Part shown: positions 47,069-56,801 of the stretch, piece by piece
Layout of the letters: every line of letters starts with the position of its first letter
Position numbering within the stretch: position 1 is the stretch's first letter
From: Phyllobacterium sp. 21LDTY02-6
GTDB taxonomy: Bacteria; Pseudomonadota; Alphaproteobacteria; Rhizobiales; Rhizobiaceae
Direction of reading: 5' to 3'
Assembly (NCBI RefSeq): GCF_023554255.2
Contig: NZ_JAMJWD020000001.1
Span: 1,146,755-1,210,754, forward strand
Length of the DNA stretch: 64,000 nucleotides
Notes under the pieces: generated by a model
What the model was told of the DNA's origin: nothing
Database searches by the model: none
What the model saw: only the letters and a program-made list of their open reading frames with translations
Made by a program: the position numbers and the translations under genes

Positions 47069-48540
47069 TTCGTCGGAGTGAACCTGCCGGCAGCCTGTTC
47101 GATGATGTGGGCCGTCTGGAACAATGTTTCCTCGTCGAAAGGCCGGCCGATCAGCTGGAGGCCAAGCGGCAGGCCCTTGGCATCGAGACCGGCCGGAACG
47201 GCTATGCCCGGCAATCCCGCCATGTTCACCGTCACGGTGAAAATATCGTTCAGGTACATCTTCACCGGATCGGAAGCGAGTTCCTGATCGGCGATGCCAA
47301 AGGCGGCGGAAGGTGTCGCAGGGGTCAGGATCGCATCGACGCTGGCGTGGAACACGTCCTCGAAATCCTTCTTTATCAGCGTGCGCACCTTCTGGGCCTG
47401 AAGGTAATAGGCATCGTAATAACCGGCGGAGAGGACGTAGGTGCCGATCATGATGCGGCGCTTTACCTCGTCGCCGAAGCCTGCGGCACGGGTCTTTTCG
47501 TACATGTCGACAATGTCGCGCCCCTGCACGCGCAGGCCGTAGCGCACGCCGTCATAGCGGGCCAGGTTCGACGAAGCTTCCGCCGGAGCAACGATATAAT
47601 AGGCGGGCAAGGCATATTTGGTGTGCGGCAGCGAGATATCGACGATCGAGGCGCCTGCGTCCCTCAGCCATTCGATGCCCTGCTGCCAGAGTTTTTCGAT
47701 CTCTTCCGGCATGCCTTCGACGCGGTATTCCCTCGGAATGCCGATCTTAATTCCGGAAAGCGGCCTGCCGATGGCGGCTTCATAGTCCGGTACGGCGATA
47801 TCGACCGACGTCGTGTCCTTGCCATCGACCGACGCCATCGATTTCAGCAGAATAGCGGCGTCGCGCACATCGCGGGCGATGGGACCAGCCTGATCGAGCG
47901 ACGATGCGAAGGCAACGATGCCCCAGCGCGAGCAGCGGCCATAGGTAGGCTTGATGCCGACAGTGCCGGTAAAGGCGGCTGGCTGGCGAATGGAGCCCCC
48001 CGTATCCGTCGCGGTGGCGCCGGCGCAAAGGCGGGCGGCGACGGCCGCGGCCGATCCGCCGGACGATCCGCCCGGCACGAGATCGGCATTGGAGCCGCGG
48101 GCACGCCAGGGGTTCTTCACTGGACCGTAGTACGAGGACTCGTTGGAGGAGCCCATTGCGAACTCGTCCATGTTGAGCTTGCCGAGCATGACTGCGCCAT
48201 CGGCCCAGAGATTGGCAGTCACCGTCGACTCGTAATGTGGTTCGAAGCCGTCGAGAATATGCGAACAGGCCTGGGTATGCACGCCTTCGGTACCGAAAAG
48301 GTCCTTGATGCCGAGGGGAATGCCTTCCAGCGCGCCGCCCTTGCCCTCTGTCAACCGGGCATCGGATGCCTTGGCCATTTCCAGAGCCTTCTCCGGCGTC
48401 GTCACGACATAGGCATTCAGCGCCGCGTTCGCTTCATCGATCACCTTGATATAGGCTTCGGTCAGCTCAACGGCGGTGATCGCCTTGGCTTTCAGCTGCT
48501 CGCGCGCCTCGGCTATGGTGAGAGCGGTCAGATCGGTCAT
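47059..48540 (-). CDS. gatA: Asp-tRNA(Asn)/Glu-tRNA(Gln) amidotransferase subunit A
   Basis: 493-residue amidase subunit that releases ammonia from glutamine for conversion of misacylated Glu-tRNA(Gln) and Asp-tRNA(Asn). The Ser-cisSer-Lys catalytic set is visible: Lys in [10 protein letters not shown] near residue 78, and [16 protein letters not shown] near residue 153 with the serine and cis-serine; the nucleophile region [12 protein letters not shown] follows. GatB is not in this window. Confidence 0.97.
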   Translation of the reverse strand: MTDLTALTIAEAREQLKAKAITAVELTEAYIKVIDEANAALNAYVVTTPEKALEMAKASDARLTEGKGGALEGIPLGIKDLFGTEGVHTQACSHILDGFEPHYESTVTANLWADGAVMLGKLNMDEFAMGSSNESSYYGPVKNPWRARGSNADLVPGGSSGGSAAAVAARLCAGATATDTGGSIRQPAAFTGTVGIKPTYGRCSRWGIVAFASSLDQAGPIARDVRDAAILLKSMASVDGKDTTSVDIAVPDYEAAIGRPLSGIKIGIPREYRVEGMPEEIEKLWQQGIEWLRDAGASIVDISLPHTKYALPAYYIVAPAEASSNLARYDGVRYGLRVQGRDIVDMYEKTRAAGFGDEVKRRIMIGTYVLSAGYYDAYYLQAQKVRTLIKKDFEDVFHASVDAILTPATPSAAFGIADQELASDPVKMYLNDIFTVTVNMAGLPGIAVPAGLDAKGLPLGLQLIGRPFDEETLFQTAHIIEQAAGRFTPTKWW

Positions 48541-48549
48541 ATCAAGTCC

Positions 48550-49032
48550 TTACTGTGCCGGCGCCAGGGCCAGCCATCTTTCAAAAAATGCACTATGTTC
48601 AGAATCCGGGTAATCCAGCACGACGCCGCAGCGGGTGAAACCCGAATTCTCATAAAGGCGATGCGCCGGAGCGAAGCCCGGTCCGGTTCCCGTCTCGAGC
48701 AACAGGCGGTCTATCTTCTGCTTCTTCGCTGCTTCGACGATGGCGAGCAGCAGGGCGGAACCCACCCGTTGACCGCGGACCTGCGGGAGGGTGAACATCC
48801 GTTTTACTTCGCCGATGCCGCCGCCATGCGTCTTCAAAGCGCCGCAGCCGACGGCCGCGCCCGTGTCGTCACGGGCGACGAAAACGGTCGTTTCGGCGTT
48901 CGCCATCTCCTCGACGGTCATCTTGAACTGAAACTCGACGGGCGAAAGCGGCAGAAGGTGATCGTTCAGCGCATCGACCAGGGCGCGCACGTCTGCCTGT
49001 AGCGGAGTTTCGACAGCGATCGTTATTGCCAT
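48550..49032 (-). CDS. GNAT family N-acetyltransferase between gatC and gatA
   Basis: 160-residue acetyltransferase with acetyl-CoA motif VRGQRVGSALLLAIVEAAK near residues 84-102 and the C-terminal RLYENSGFTRC. It sits 3 bases after gatC and 9 bases before gatA, so it is embedded in the gat operon. This arrangement appears to be a lineage feature of Brucella-like bacteria; its substrate is unknown. Confidence 0.9.
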   Translation of the reverse strand: MAITIAVETPLQADVRALVDALNDHLLPLSPVEFQFKMTVEEMANAETTVFVARDDTGAAVGCGALKTHGGGIGEVKRMFTLPQVRGQRVGSALLLAIVEAAKKQKIDRLLLETGTGPGFAPAHRLYENSGFTRCGVVLDYPDSEHSAFFERWLALAPAQ

Positions 49033-49035
49033 CGC

Positions 49036-49323
49036 CTATTCCACCACCTTTGGGACGATGAAGAAGTTTTCCTCCGACATGGGCGCATTGGCGATGATGT
49101 CGTCGACCTTGCCGCCGTCATTCACGACGTCGCTGCGCTTCTTCATGACGATCGGCGTGACCGACGTCATGGGCTCAACCCCGTCGACATCGACTTCGCG
49201 CAACTGCTCCACAAAACCAAGGATGGCATTGAGCTGGCCGGTCATGCGCTCGGCCTCGTCTTCCTTGACTTCGATACGCGCAAGCCGCGCCACGCGTTTG
49301 ACGGTTGAAATATCGACTGACAT
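49036..49323 (-). CDS. gatC: Asp-tRNA(Asn)/Glu-tRNA(Gln) amidotransferase subunit C
   Basis: 95-residue subunit that stabilises GatA and joins it to GatB. The family pattern is [20 protein letters not shown] at the N-terminus, [21 protein letters not shown] and the C-terminal [13 protein letters not shown]. It is the first gene of the minus-strand run gatC, GNAT, gatA, GNAT, YdcF, flavoprotein. Confidence 0.97.
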   Translation of the reverse strand: MSVDISTVKRVARLARIEVKEDEAERMTGQLNAILGFVEQLREVDVDGVEPMTSVTPIVMKKRSDVVNDGGKVDDIIANAPMSEENFFIVPKVVE

Positions 49324-49443
49324 GCGAGTTCCTGAATTCCTGATGGATTACCAGTGCTATAGTGTCCGCCGAGCGCGAGCGCAACGGACAAGAGGCGATG
49401 CACTTCAATATCGAGCCGATGCGGCAGCTTCAAGCGGCCATGT

Positions 49444-50148
49444 CTAGGCCGTGAACGCCTCGCCGGTCTTCGCTACGACGACTTCGCTCGTTCCGCCCTC
49501 CATTCCCGCGACGAACTTCTCCGCGGTCTGGTCGATGATCGGAAAGGAGCCGTAATGGCAGGGCACGACTTTCGAGAACTTGAAATAGCGCCGCGACGCC
49601 AGTGCTGCGACAGCGCCTCCCATGGTGAACCGGTCGCCGATCGGCACGATGCCGATGTCGGGCTGATGCAATTCCTGGATCAGCGCCATGTCCGAGAAAA
49701 TGTCGGTATCGCCCATGTGGTAGAGCGTGGGTTCGTCATCGAAGTGCAGCACGATGCCATTTGCCGAACCGAGCGAATGGGAAACGCCGTCTTCCGTCAG
49801 CTGGGCCGAAGAATGAAGCGCGTTGACATAGGTGACGCTGAAACCATCATAGGAAACGGTGCCGCCGGTGTTCGTCGAATCGGTCCGCTGCACTCCCTTG
49901 GAACCCAGCCAGGCGGCAAGATCGGCATTTGCCGTTACCAGGGCGCCCGTATCCTTCGACAATTGCACCGTATCGCCGACATGATCCCCATGTCCGTGCG
50001 TGAGAACGATATGGTTCACGCCCTTCGCGGCTTCCTGCAGATCGACGCCCTTGGCGCCCGGATTGCCGGTGAAGAACGGGTCGATGAGGATGATGTTTCG
50101 GGCGGTTTCGATGCGGAATCCGGAATGACCGAGCCAGGTGATCTTCAT
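49444..50148 (-). CDS. UPF0173 metal-dependent hydrolase (metallo-beta-lactamase fold)
   Basis: 234-residue protein that starts [13 protein letters not shown] and carries the zinc motif [11 protein letters not shown] (residues about 54-64), a second metal histidine in ALHSSAQL and the aspartate in [11 protein letters not shown]0173 members are predicted hydrolases of unknown substrate. ATG 50148 is preferred because GGAGG lies between it and an upstream in-frame ATG at 50166. A 120-base gap with the gatC promoter lies downstream. Confidence 0.88.
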   Translation of the reverse strand: MKITWLGHSGFRIETARNIILIDPFFTGNPGAKGVDLQEAAKGVNHIVLTHGHGDHVGDTVQLSKDTGALVTANADLAAWLGSKGVQRTDSTNTGGTVSYDGFSVTYVNALHSSAQLTEDGVSHSLGSANGIVLHFDDEPTLYHMGDTDIFSDMALIQELHQPDIGIVPIGDRFTMGGAVAALASRRYFKFSKVVPCHYGSFPIIDQTAEKFVAGMEGGTSEVVVAKTGEAFTA

Positions 50149-50260
50149 GGTTTGGCTTGCCTCCATTCATGAGTTGGCGCTCGCATTTGGCGTGCAATAG
50201 GGGTATCAGCCAATTAGAAACATCTATCAAGACCGATGCAATGGCAGGACTGGCCTTACC

Positions 50261-50758
50261 TTGACTATTTTGACGATCGAGCAATTGGAAAGCACTCTCG
50301 CGCCGGGCAGGACGCTGGCGGGACTGGACCTCGGCACGAAGACCATCGGCATCGCGATTTCCGACCGCGGCCTCTCCTTCGCCAATCCGCGCCCGGTGCT
50401 GCGGCGGCGAAAATTCACGCTCGATGCCCAGGATCTGCTGAAGCTGCTGGCGGCCGAGAATGCCGGCGCGATCATCATAGGCCTGCCTGTCAACATGGAT
50501 GGCAGCGCGGGTCCGCGCGTGCAGGCGACGCGGGCATTCGTGCGCAATATGGAACCGCTGACCGACCTCCCATTCGTCTATTGGGACGAGCGCCTGTCGA
50601 CTGTCGCTGCGGAACGCGCCCTCATCGGCATGGACGTATCAAGACAGAAGCGTGCGGAGCGAATAGATTCGGCTGCCGCGGCCTTCATTCTTCAAGGCGC
50701 GCTCGACCGCCTGAACATGCTGCGTCAAGCGGCGGAAGCGGATGACAATTTCTTGTAG
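50261..50758 (+). CDS. ruvX: Putative Holliday junction resolvase RuvX/YqgF
   Basis: 165-residue RNase H-fold nuclease, implicated in 16S rRNA maturation and/or junction resolution. Conserved acidic motifs are [15 protein letters not shown] near residue 20, [16 protein letters not shown] near 73 and [12 protein letters not shown] with [10 protein letters not shown] at the end. The only in-frame start with any ribosome site is TTG 50261 (an AGGA lies 11 bases upstream). Its 3' end overlaps the convergent small membrane protein gene by 34 bases. Confidence 0.93.
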   Translation: MTILTIEQLESTLAPGRTLAGLDLGTKTIGIAISDRGLSFANPRPVLRRRKFTLDAQDLLKLLAAENAGAIIIGLPVNMDGSAGPRVQATRAFVRNMEPLTDLPFVYWDERLSTVAAERALIGMDVSRQKRAERIDSAAAAFILQGALDRLNMLRQAAEADDNFL

Positions 50759-51045
50759 GCAGCGCGTTCGGCACGCCATGCCTTGTAGCGATTGAAGATC
50801 TGGCGCCTGCGCCGGATGGCGATCAGACCCAACACCAGAGCGGTATCGACAACGCAGGCGCGCGCCACCAAGGGCGGGATCGTCTCCGGCTGGATGCCCA
50901 GTATTCCCCCATAGATAGCGAACACCTTTTCGTGCATCTCGCGGCTGAAGAAATACGTGCCCATGCTGAGATCGTAATAGGAAAGGAAGTACCATCCCCA
51001 GAGGAATCCGATGGGTCCGGCCCAGAAGATCAGAAAACCGCGCAT
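50725..51045 (-). CDS. Small membrane protein (DUF6105-like)
   Basis: 106 residues with an N-terminal hydrophobic segment ([21 protein letters not shown]) and a second around residues 63-77 ([17 protein letters not shown]), followed by a basic, Arg-rich tail. It resembles a Rhizobiales family I recall as DUF6105; function unknown. The C-terminal coding sequence overlaps ruvX tail to tail by 34 bases. A TTAA-N7-TTAA site lies 113 bases upstream. Confidence 0.75.
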   Translation of the reverse strand: MRGFLIFWAGPIGFLWGWYFLSYYDLSMGTYFFSREMHEKVFAIYGGILGIQPETIPPLVARACVVDTALVLGLIAIRRRRQIFNRYKAWRAERAAYKKLSSASAA

Positions 51046-51157
51046 TCCCCACTCCTCGATACTGCAACTTCCGCCGCCCGTAACCCACGGATTTTTATGG
51101 TGTCTTTCGAGCCACAGTGATATCGCTTAAGATGCTAACCGCAACGTAAACCATTTA

Positions 51158-51172
51158 TTAAGGTTAATTTAA
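51158..51172 (-). promoter_or_regulatory. Possible CtrA box (TTAA-N7-TTAA)
   Basis: Direct repeat TTAA-GGTTAAT-TTAA matches the alphaproteobacterial CtrA half-site pattern. It lies upstream of the DUF6105-like gene in an AT-rich 268-base gap, where chance matches are fairly likely. Confidence 0.25.
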
Positions 51173-51313
51173 GAAAATTTAATTCAAATTGAACGGATTA
51201 GCGAGTGGCTGTCTGGCCCCGGCGCGGAATAATTTGTGCCGATCCACGCCTTTCCTGACAAAGATGGCTTCCAGGCGCGCAAAAATGGCGACTGAACCCG
51301 ATACGCGGCGGCG

Positions 51314-52942
51314 TCAGTTGCCGGGATAGAGGGAGTTCACGATGCTCTGGGCGTTGTGGCGGGCATCCAGCATGCCGTAGGTGGTGCGCCACTGCCCTCC
51401 GAGCCGGGTTTCTATGAATGCGTCGGCAATATCTTCGGAGTGAAGATAGCGCAATTCGGCGCCCGCGGCGGCGAGTGCCAATTGCTCCGTCAGTATACGG
51501 GCCGCACCCTCGTCATTGTCGGCAACACGCATGGCAGCGCGCAGGACCTCGACGGTGCCCTGCCCGCCTCGTCCAAGATTGGTGCCGATCCAGTTGAGCA
51601 CATCATCGAACAATTGCGGCCCGCGCTTGAGAACGCGCAATACGTCAAGCGCCATGACATTGCCGGACCCTTCCCAGATCGCATTCACCGGCGCCTCACG
51701 ATAATAGCGGGCGAGATTGCCCTCTTCGATGTAGCCATTGCCGCCGAGACACTCCATCGCCTCGTACAGCATGGCCGGAGCAATCTTCGCCACCCAATAT
51801 TTGACGACGGGGGTCATGACCCGCGCGAAGGCCGCTTCGCCGCGATCGCGGGCGGCATTGTCGAAAGCCCGGGCGAGGCGCAGCGACAGCGCGGTCGCAG
51901 CCGCCACATCAAGCGCCATGTCCGCGAGAACGCGCAGCATCAGCGGCTTGTCGATCAGCGGCCCGCCAAAGGCCGAACGGTGGCGGGCATGGTGAACCGC
52001 CTCGGCCAGCCCGGCTCGCATCAATCCAGCGGAAGCGACCGAGCAATCGAGCCGCGTCAATGTGACCATGTCGATGATCGTCTTGACGCCTTCGCCGGGA
52101 TTGCCGACCAATTGCGCCAGCGCATTGTCGAATTCCACCTCGGAGGACGCGTTGGAGCGGTTGCCGAGCTTGTCCTTGAGCCGCTGGAAGCGAAAGCCGT
52201 TGGAGCTGCCATCGGGCAGAATGCGCGGCATCAGGAAACAGGACAGCCCTTCCCGAGCCTGCGCCAATACAAGGAACGCATCGGACATGGGTGCCGACAT
52301 GAACCATTTATGGCCGGTCAAGCGATGGAAACCGCTTCCCGCCGGCTCCGCCCGCGTCGTATTGGCGTGGACGTCGGTGCCGCCCTGCTTTTCCGTCATC
52401 CCCATTCCGAGCGTCAGGCCCTGCTTCTTCGCCGGCGGCTTGTTGCTGGAATCATATTTCCTCGGCAGAATCAGCGGCGACCATTCCCGGTAAAGATTGG
52501 GAGCAGCCATCAGCGGGGCAAGCGAGGCGCTCGTCATCGTCAATGGGCACAAATGGCCGCATTCGAGCTGCGCCGTCAGGTAGAAGCGCGCCGCCCGGGC
52601 CTGGTGCCGGAGCCCTGCTTCGTCCTTTGTCTCCTCCCATGCCGACGAGTGGAGGCCGAGCGAAACCGAACGGCGCATCAGCGCGTGATAGGCGGGGTGA
52701 TAATCCACCACGTCCAGCCGGTTTCCCTGCCGATCATGGGTTCTGAGCTTCGGTGTTTCCGTATTGGCGAGCCGGGCAAGATCGGCGGCATCGCCGGAAA
52801 GCACAAACCTGCCGCACTGCTCCAGCTCTTTGCGCGTCGCCTGCGGAAAGCGCTTAGTGATCTCCATCAAGAGCGGATCGATCAGATAGGCATTGAGCCC
52901 GGCCATCGAAGGCGTCTGGTTGAGTACGTCGTGCGTTTTCAA
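51314..52942 (-). CDS. aidB: AidB-like acyl-CoA dehydrogenase family protein
   Basis: 542-residue flavoprotein of the acyl-CoA dehydrogenase superfamily, at the length of E. coli AidB. Visible are GMGMTEKQGGTDVHANTTRA near residue 182, the FAD-region SSEVEFDNA and the C-terminal MECLGGNGYIEEGNLARYYREAPVN. AidB takes part in the adaptive response to alkylating agents and binds DNA; enzyme substrates remain unclear. The start is TTG 52942, seven bases behind AGGA. Confidence 0.88.
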   Translation of the reverse strand: MKTHDVLNQTPSMAGLNAYLIDPLLMEITKRFPQATRKELEQCGRFVLSGDAADLARLANTETPKLRTHDRQGNRLDVVDYHPAYHALMRRSVSLGLHSSAWEETKDEAGLRHQARAARFYLTAQLECGHLCPLTMTSASLAPLMAAPNLYREWSPLILPRKYDSSNKPPAKKQGLTLGMGMTEKQGGTDVHANTTRAEPAGSGFHRLTGHKWFMSAPMSDAFLVLAQAREGLSCFLMPRILPDGSSNGFRFQRLKDKLGNRSNASSEVEFDNALAQLVGNPGEGVKTIIDMVTLTRLDCSVASAGLMRAGLAEAVHHARHRSAFGGPLIDKPLMLRVLADMALDVAAATALSLRLARAFDNAARDRGEAAFARVMTPVVKYWVAKIAPAMLYEAMECLGGNGYIEEGNLARYYREAPVNAIWEGSGNVMALDVLRVLKRGPQLFDDVLNWIGTNLGRGGQGTVEVLRAAMRVADNDEGAARILTEQLALAAAGAELRYLHSEDIADAFIETRLGGQWRTTYGMLDARHNAQSIVNSLYPGN

Positions 52943-53114
52943 ATGTGCATCCTGACTGATTTACCGGATCTCAGTGCCGATAATTGCCCGGCGGCGTCCG
53001 ACGCCGGAACGTTCTCTCAAGGTTATAAAGGAAACTTCTGACAAGGGGTTAATCCATTCCTCCTAACATAGGCTTTATGCCCGGTTCGATGCAATTGCGC
53101 GGTCAGCGCCTGAA

Positions 53115-53126
53115 TTGTCTAGACAA
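53115..53126. promoter_or_regulatory. Perfect palindrome TTGTCTAGACAA upstream of an ABC importer operon
   Basis: 12-base perfect palindrome 61 bases before the substrate-binding protein gene, in the control region. The pattern is like operators of GntR-family repressors (short inverted repeats with GT/AC ends). No regulator gene is adjacent. Confidence 0.4.
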
Positions 53127-53187
53127 AACAAAGTGCCACTGCCTATCATGCCAGCAATCAAATCCACCAAAATAAACGGGGTTCAGC

Positions 53188-54135
53188 ATGATCAGAAAAT
53201 GGCACATTGCTTCGGCATTCGCGGCGCTCGTCGCCTTTACCACACCATCCGCGGCTGAGACGAAAGTCGCCGTCGGATTGTCCGGCTGGACCGGCTTCGG
53301 GCCGCTGACGCTCGCCAAGCAGGCCGGCATCTTCGAGAAGAATGGCCTCGACGTCACGCTCAACAAGATACCGCAGGCCAGCCGGCATCTGGCGCTGGCA
53401 TCCGGCGACGTGCAATGCGCGGCGACAACGGTGGAGACCTGGATCGCCTGGAATGCCAATGGCGTTGCCACCAAGCAGATATTCCAGATGGACAAATCCT
53501 TCGGCGCCGATGGCATGGTGGTAAGGCCCGACATCGAGAAAGTCGCCGATCTGAAGGGCAAGACCGTCGCAGCATCGGCGCCGGGCACCTCGCCCTATTT
53601 CGCCCTCGCCTGGATCCTGAAGAAGAACGGCCTGACGTTGAAGGATGTCAAAGTCGTCAATCTTGAGCCTGGCCCGGCTGCGCAGGCTTTTGTCGCAGGG
53701 CAGAACGATGCCGCCATGACCTATGAGCCCTATCTCTCGACGGTGCGTTCCGCGCCCGACAAGGGCAAGATCATCGCCACGACCATCGACTACCCCATGG
53801 TAATGGACACGTTCGGCTGCACCAATGAATTCCTGGAGAAGAACCCGGAAGCCGCCAAGGCGCTTGCCGCGAGCTATTTCGAGGCGCTTGAATTGATCGC
53901 CGCCGATGAGAAGAAGGCCTATGAGACCATGGGCGCGGATGTGAAACAATCAGCCGAGAAGTTCGGCGAATCGGCCAAGCATCTGAAGTGGCAGGACAAG
54001 GCCGCCAACCAGAAATTCTTCGAAGGCGAGTTTACCAGCTTCTCCAATGAAGCTGCCGATCTGCTTCTCGAAATCGGCATCATCAAGCAGAAGCCCGACA
54101 TTTCCGCGATCGTCGATACGAGCTTCATCAAGTAA
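53188..54135 (+). CDS. ABC importer substrate-binding protein (NitT/TauT family)
   Basis: 315 residues with a signal peptide (residues 1-23, ending TTPSAAE) and a periplasmic binding fold like SsuA/TauA/ThiY: VGLSGWTGFGPLTLAKQAGIF near residue 29, then KGKTVAASAPGTSPYFALAW near 123 and YEPYLSTV near 187. Candidate ligands are sulfonates, nitrate or pyrimidine-like compounds; sequence alone does not decide. It is the first gene of a three-gene operon with a hairpin after it. Confidence 0.9.
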   Translation: MIRKWHIASAFAALVAFTTPSAAETKVAVGLSGWTGFGPLTLAKQAGIFEKNGLDVTLNKIPQASRHLALASGDVQCAATTVETWIAWNANGVATKQIFQMDKSFGADGMVVRPDIEKVADLKGKTVAASAPGTSPYFALAWILKKNGLTLKDVKVVNLEPGPAAQAFVAGQNDAAMTYEPYLSTVRSAPDKGKIIATTIDYPMVMDTFGCTNEFLEKNPEAAKALAASYFEALELIAADEKKAYETMGADVKQSAEKFGESAKHLKWQDKAANQKFFEGEFTSFSNEAADLLLEIGIIKQKPDISAIVDTSFIK

Positions 54136-54141
54136 GACCTC

Positions 54142-54171
54142 ACGGGGGGCCGCCTTGCGGTGGTCTCCCGT
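54142..54171 (+). other. Intercistronic hairpin after the binding-protein gene
   Basis: A 13-base-pair stem with three G-U pairs and a 4-base loop lies between the binding-protein stop and the permease start. There is no T run behind it, so it may protect the upstream mRNA and favour high expression of the binding protein, as seen in other importer operons. This is inference. Confidence 0.5.
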
Positions 54172-54188
54172 TCAAATCCGGACATAAT

Positions 54189-54965
54189 ATGCCCCATCCT
54201 CTCCAACCGATCGGTTCGCGCGCCCGCACCCTGCTCGGTATATTGTTCTTCGTCCTGTTCGTCGGCGCCTGGTCGCTTGCAACTTTTGGCGGTTTCGTGT
54301 CGAGCACATTTCTCGCCGATCCGCTGACCATGCTGCGCGACGGCTGGTTTCTCCTGTTCGAGCAGAACTTCCTCTACGATATCGGCATGACGATCTGGCG
54401 TGTCGTCGGCGGCTTTCTCATCGCCGCAATCGTTGCGGTGCCGCTTGGAATAGCCATGGGCGCCTACAAGCCCATCGAAGCGCTGCTCGAACCATTCGTG
54501 TCATTTGCCCGCTACCTGCCCGCATCGGCCTTCGTGCCGCTGCTCATACTCTGGGCCGGCATCGGCGAAATGCAGAAGCTGCTGGTGATCTTCATCGGCG
54601 CGGTCTTCCAGATCGTCCTGATGGTCGCCGTCGCCGTCGGCAATACACGCCGCGATCTGGTCGAGGCCGCCTATACGCTCGGGGCCAATGATCGCGGCAT
54701 CGTCAACCGCGTGCTGATACCCGCCAATGCACCTGACATAGCCGAGACGCTGCGGCTGGTTCTCGGCTGGGCCTGGACCTATGTGATCGTCGCCGAAATG
54801 ATCGGCGCGTCCTCCGGCATCGGCTATATGATCATCAACAGCCAGGCACTGCTCGCCACCGGCCAGATCATTTTCGGCATCATCATCATCGGCATCATCG
54901 GGCTGATCTCCGACTTCCTGTTCAAATCGGTCAATCGCTGGCTCTTTGCCTGGAGGCTCGCATGA
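54189..54965 (+). CDS. ABC importer permease (NitT/TauT family)
   Basis: 258-residue membrane subunit with about six hydrophobic segments and the cytoplasmic EAA-type loop [21 protein letters not shown] near residue 158. It pairs with the ATPase downstream, whose ATG overlaps its stop (ATGA). Substrate is that of the preceding binding protein and is unknown. Confidence 0.9.
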   Translation: MPHPLQPIGSRARTLLGILFFVLFVGAWSLATFGGFVSSTFLADPLTMLRDGWFLLFEQNFLYDIGMTIWRVVGGFLIAAIVAVPLGIAMGAYKPIEALLEPFVSFARYLPASAFVPLLILWAGIGEMQKLLVIFIGAVFQIVLMVAVAVGNTRRDLVEAAYTLGANDRGIVNRVLIPANAPDIAETLRLVLGWAWTYVIVAEMIGASSGIGYMIINSQALLATGQIIFGIIIIGIIGLISDFLFKSVNRWLFAWRLA

Positions 54966-55747
54966 GCAGGCTCATCATAAAGGGCGTCAGCCGCGTCTTT
55001 CCGGGAAGCCATGGCGGGCAGCCGACGCAGGCGCTGCAACCGACGGACCTGACCGTCGAACACAATGATTTCGTCTCCATACTCGGTCCATCCGGCTGCG
55101 GAAAGTCGACGCTCCTGCGGATCATCGCCGGCCTCGACACCCCGACGACCGGCACCGTCACGCTGGACGGCACTGCGGTGCGTGGGCCAGGCGCGGATCG
55201 CGGCGTGGTCTTCCAGTCCTATACGCTGTTCCCATGGCTCACGGTGGAGCAGAATATCGGCTTCGGCCTGCGGGAGCGCGGCGTGCGCGACAGGGATCGG
55301 CGGGAAATCGTCGCCTCCTATATCGAAAAGGTTGGCCTCAAGGGTTTCGAGCATCACTGGCCCAAGCAATTGTCGGGCGGCATGCAGCAAAGAACCGCAA
55401 TCGCCCGGGCATTGGCCAACGACCCGAAGATCCTGCTGCTGGACGAGCCGTTCGGCGCGCTCGACAACCAGACACGCGGATTGATGCAGGAATTGCTGCT
55501 GGGCATATGGGAACGCGAACAGAAGACCGTGATCTTCGTCACCCACGACATCGAGGAAGCGATCTTCATGGCATCCCATGTGGTCACCATGTCGGCACGG
55601 CCGGGGCGAGTGAAGTCGATAACGCCGGTGCCGCTGGCGCATCCGCGCCACTATACGATCAAGGCCAGCCCCGAATTTTCGCGGCTGCGCCTCGACCTCA
55701 CCGAGGAAATCCGCACCGAAGCCATACTTGCGGCCGAGGTGCACTGA
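54962..55747 (+). CDS. ABC importer ATP-binding protein (NitT/TauT family)
   Basis: 261-residue ATPase with Walker [13 protein letters not shown] near residue 41, signature [12 protein letters not shown] near residue 138 and Walker [16 protein letters not shown] near residue 157. It energises the importer together with the preceding permease. Translationally coupled to it. About 88 bases separate it from pyrB. Confidence 0.93.
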   Translation: MSRLIIKGVSRVFPGSHGGQPTQALQPTDLTVEHNDFVSILGPSGCGKSTLLRIIAGLDTPTTGTVTLDGTAVRGPGADRGVVFQSYTLFPWLTVEQNIGFGLRERGVRDRDRREIVASYIEKVGLKGFEHHWPKQLSGGMQQRTAIARALANDPKILLLDEPFGALDNQTRGLMQELLLGIWEREQKTVIFVTHDIEEAIFMASHVVTMSARPGRVKSITPVPLAHPRHYTIKASPEFSRLRLDLTEEIRTEAILAAEVH

Positions 55748-55835
55748 CGGCAGGATGACGATCGGCGGATTTAGGTGGACATTGGCAGCACGCGCTTGCA
55801 GCATGGGGCCATGACGCTTATAGGGGAGACTTGAT

Positions 55836-56801
55836 ATGACATCAGAACCCGCCTCTCCCCTGTTTCCCCACCGCCATCTGCTTGGCATCAAGGGTCTTTC
55901 CGCGCAAGATATCGTTCAATTGCTTGATCTGGCAGACGGCGAAATTGCCGTTTCGCGCCAGTCCGAGAAGAAGAAGACGGTGCTGCGGGGGCGGACCCAG
56001 ATCAATCTGTTCTTCGAAGCCTCGACCCGGACGCAATCATCCTTCGAGCTCGCCGGCAAACGGCTCGGAGCCGACGTCATGAACATGTCCGTCGGCAATT
56101 CATCCGTGAAGAAGGGCGAAACGCTGATCGATACGGCGATGACGCTCAATGCCATGCGGCCGGACGTGCTGGTGATCCGCCATTCTTCCGCCGGCGCGGC
56201 GGCATTGCTGGCGCAGAAGGTCGGATGTTCGGTGATCAATGCCGGCGATGGCGCCCATGAACACCCGACACAGGCGTTGCTCGACGCACTGACCATTCGG
56301 CGCGCCAAGGGCAAGGTCGAGCGGCTGATCGTCGCCATTTGCGGCGACGTCCTTCATTCGCGCGTGGCGAGGTCGAACATCATTCTTCTCAACGCTCTCG
56401 GCGCGCGGGTTCGCGTCGTGGCGCCGTCCACGCTGCTGCCATCGGGCATCGCGCAAATGGGCGCCGAGGTGCATCACGACATGCAGGAGGGGTTGAAGGA
56501 CGCCGACGTCGTCATGATGCTGCGCCTGCAGCGCGAGCGCATGGCGGGATCCTTCGTTCCCTCGGTGCGCGAATATTTCCGTTATCACGGTCTCGACAGC
56601 GAAAAGCTGCGCTATGCCAAGCCGGATGCTCTTGTCATGCACCCGGGACCGATGAATCGCGGCGTCGAGATCTCGTCCGAGGTCGCCGACGGTTCGCAGA
56701 GCGCTATTCAGGAACAGGTCGAAATGGGCGTTGCCGTGCGCATGGCCGTGATGGAGGCGTTGCTCGATCTTCGCCGCAACCCTGCGGGAGTGGCCGGATG
56801 A
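55836..56801 (+). CDS. pyrB: Aspartate carbamoyltransferase catalytic subunit
   Basis: 321-residue enzyme that joins carbamoyl phosphate to aspartate, the first committed pyrimidine step. Carbamoyl-phosphate motif [12 protein letters not shown] near residue 51, RHSSAGAA near residue 112 and the [14 protein letters not shown] block near 137 are present. Its stop overlaps the ATG of the pseudo-dihydroorotase (ATGA). Like Pseudomonas class A ATCase it probably assembles with that protein rather than with PyrI, none of which is present here. Confidence 0.96.
   Translation: MTSEPASPLFPHRHLLGIKGLSAQDIVQLLDLADGEIAVSRQSEKKKTVLRGRTQINLFFEASTRTQSSFELAGKRLGADVMNMSVGNSSVKKGETLIDTAMTLNAMRPDVLVIRHSSAGAAALLAQKVGCSVINAGDGAHEHPTQALLDALTIRRAKGKVERLIVAICGDVLHSRVARSNIILLNALGARVRVVAPSTLLPSGIAQMGAEVHHDMQEGLKDADVVMMLRLQRERMAGSFVPSVREYFRYHGLDSEKLRYAKPDALVMHPGPMNRGVEISSEVADGSQSAIQEQVEMGVAVRMAVMEALLDLRRNPAGVAG

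Noticed and set aside
53011-53025. Near-match to a LexA box (GTTC-N7-GTTA) upstream of aidB
   Set aside because: One of the two invariant half-sites is mismatched; too weak to report as an SOS site.
54160-54188. A T-arm-like sequence (GTTCAAATC) after the binding-protein gene
   Set aside because: No acceptor, D-arm or anticodon arms fit around it; it is part of the intercistronic hairpin region.
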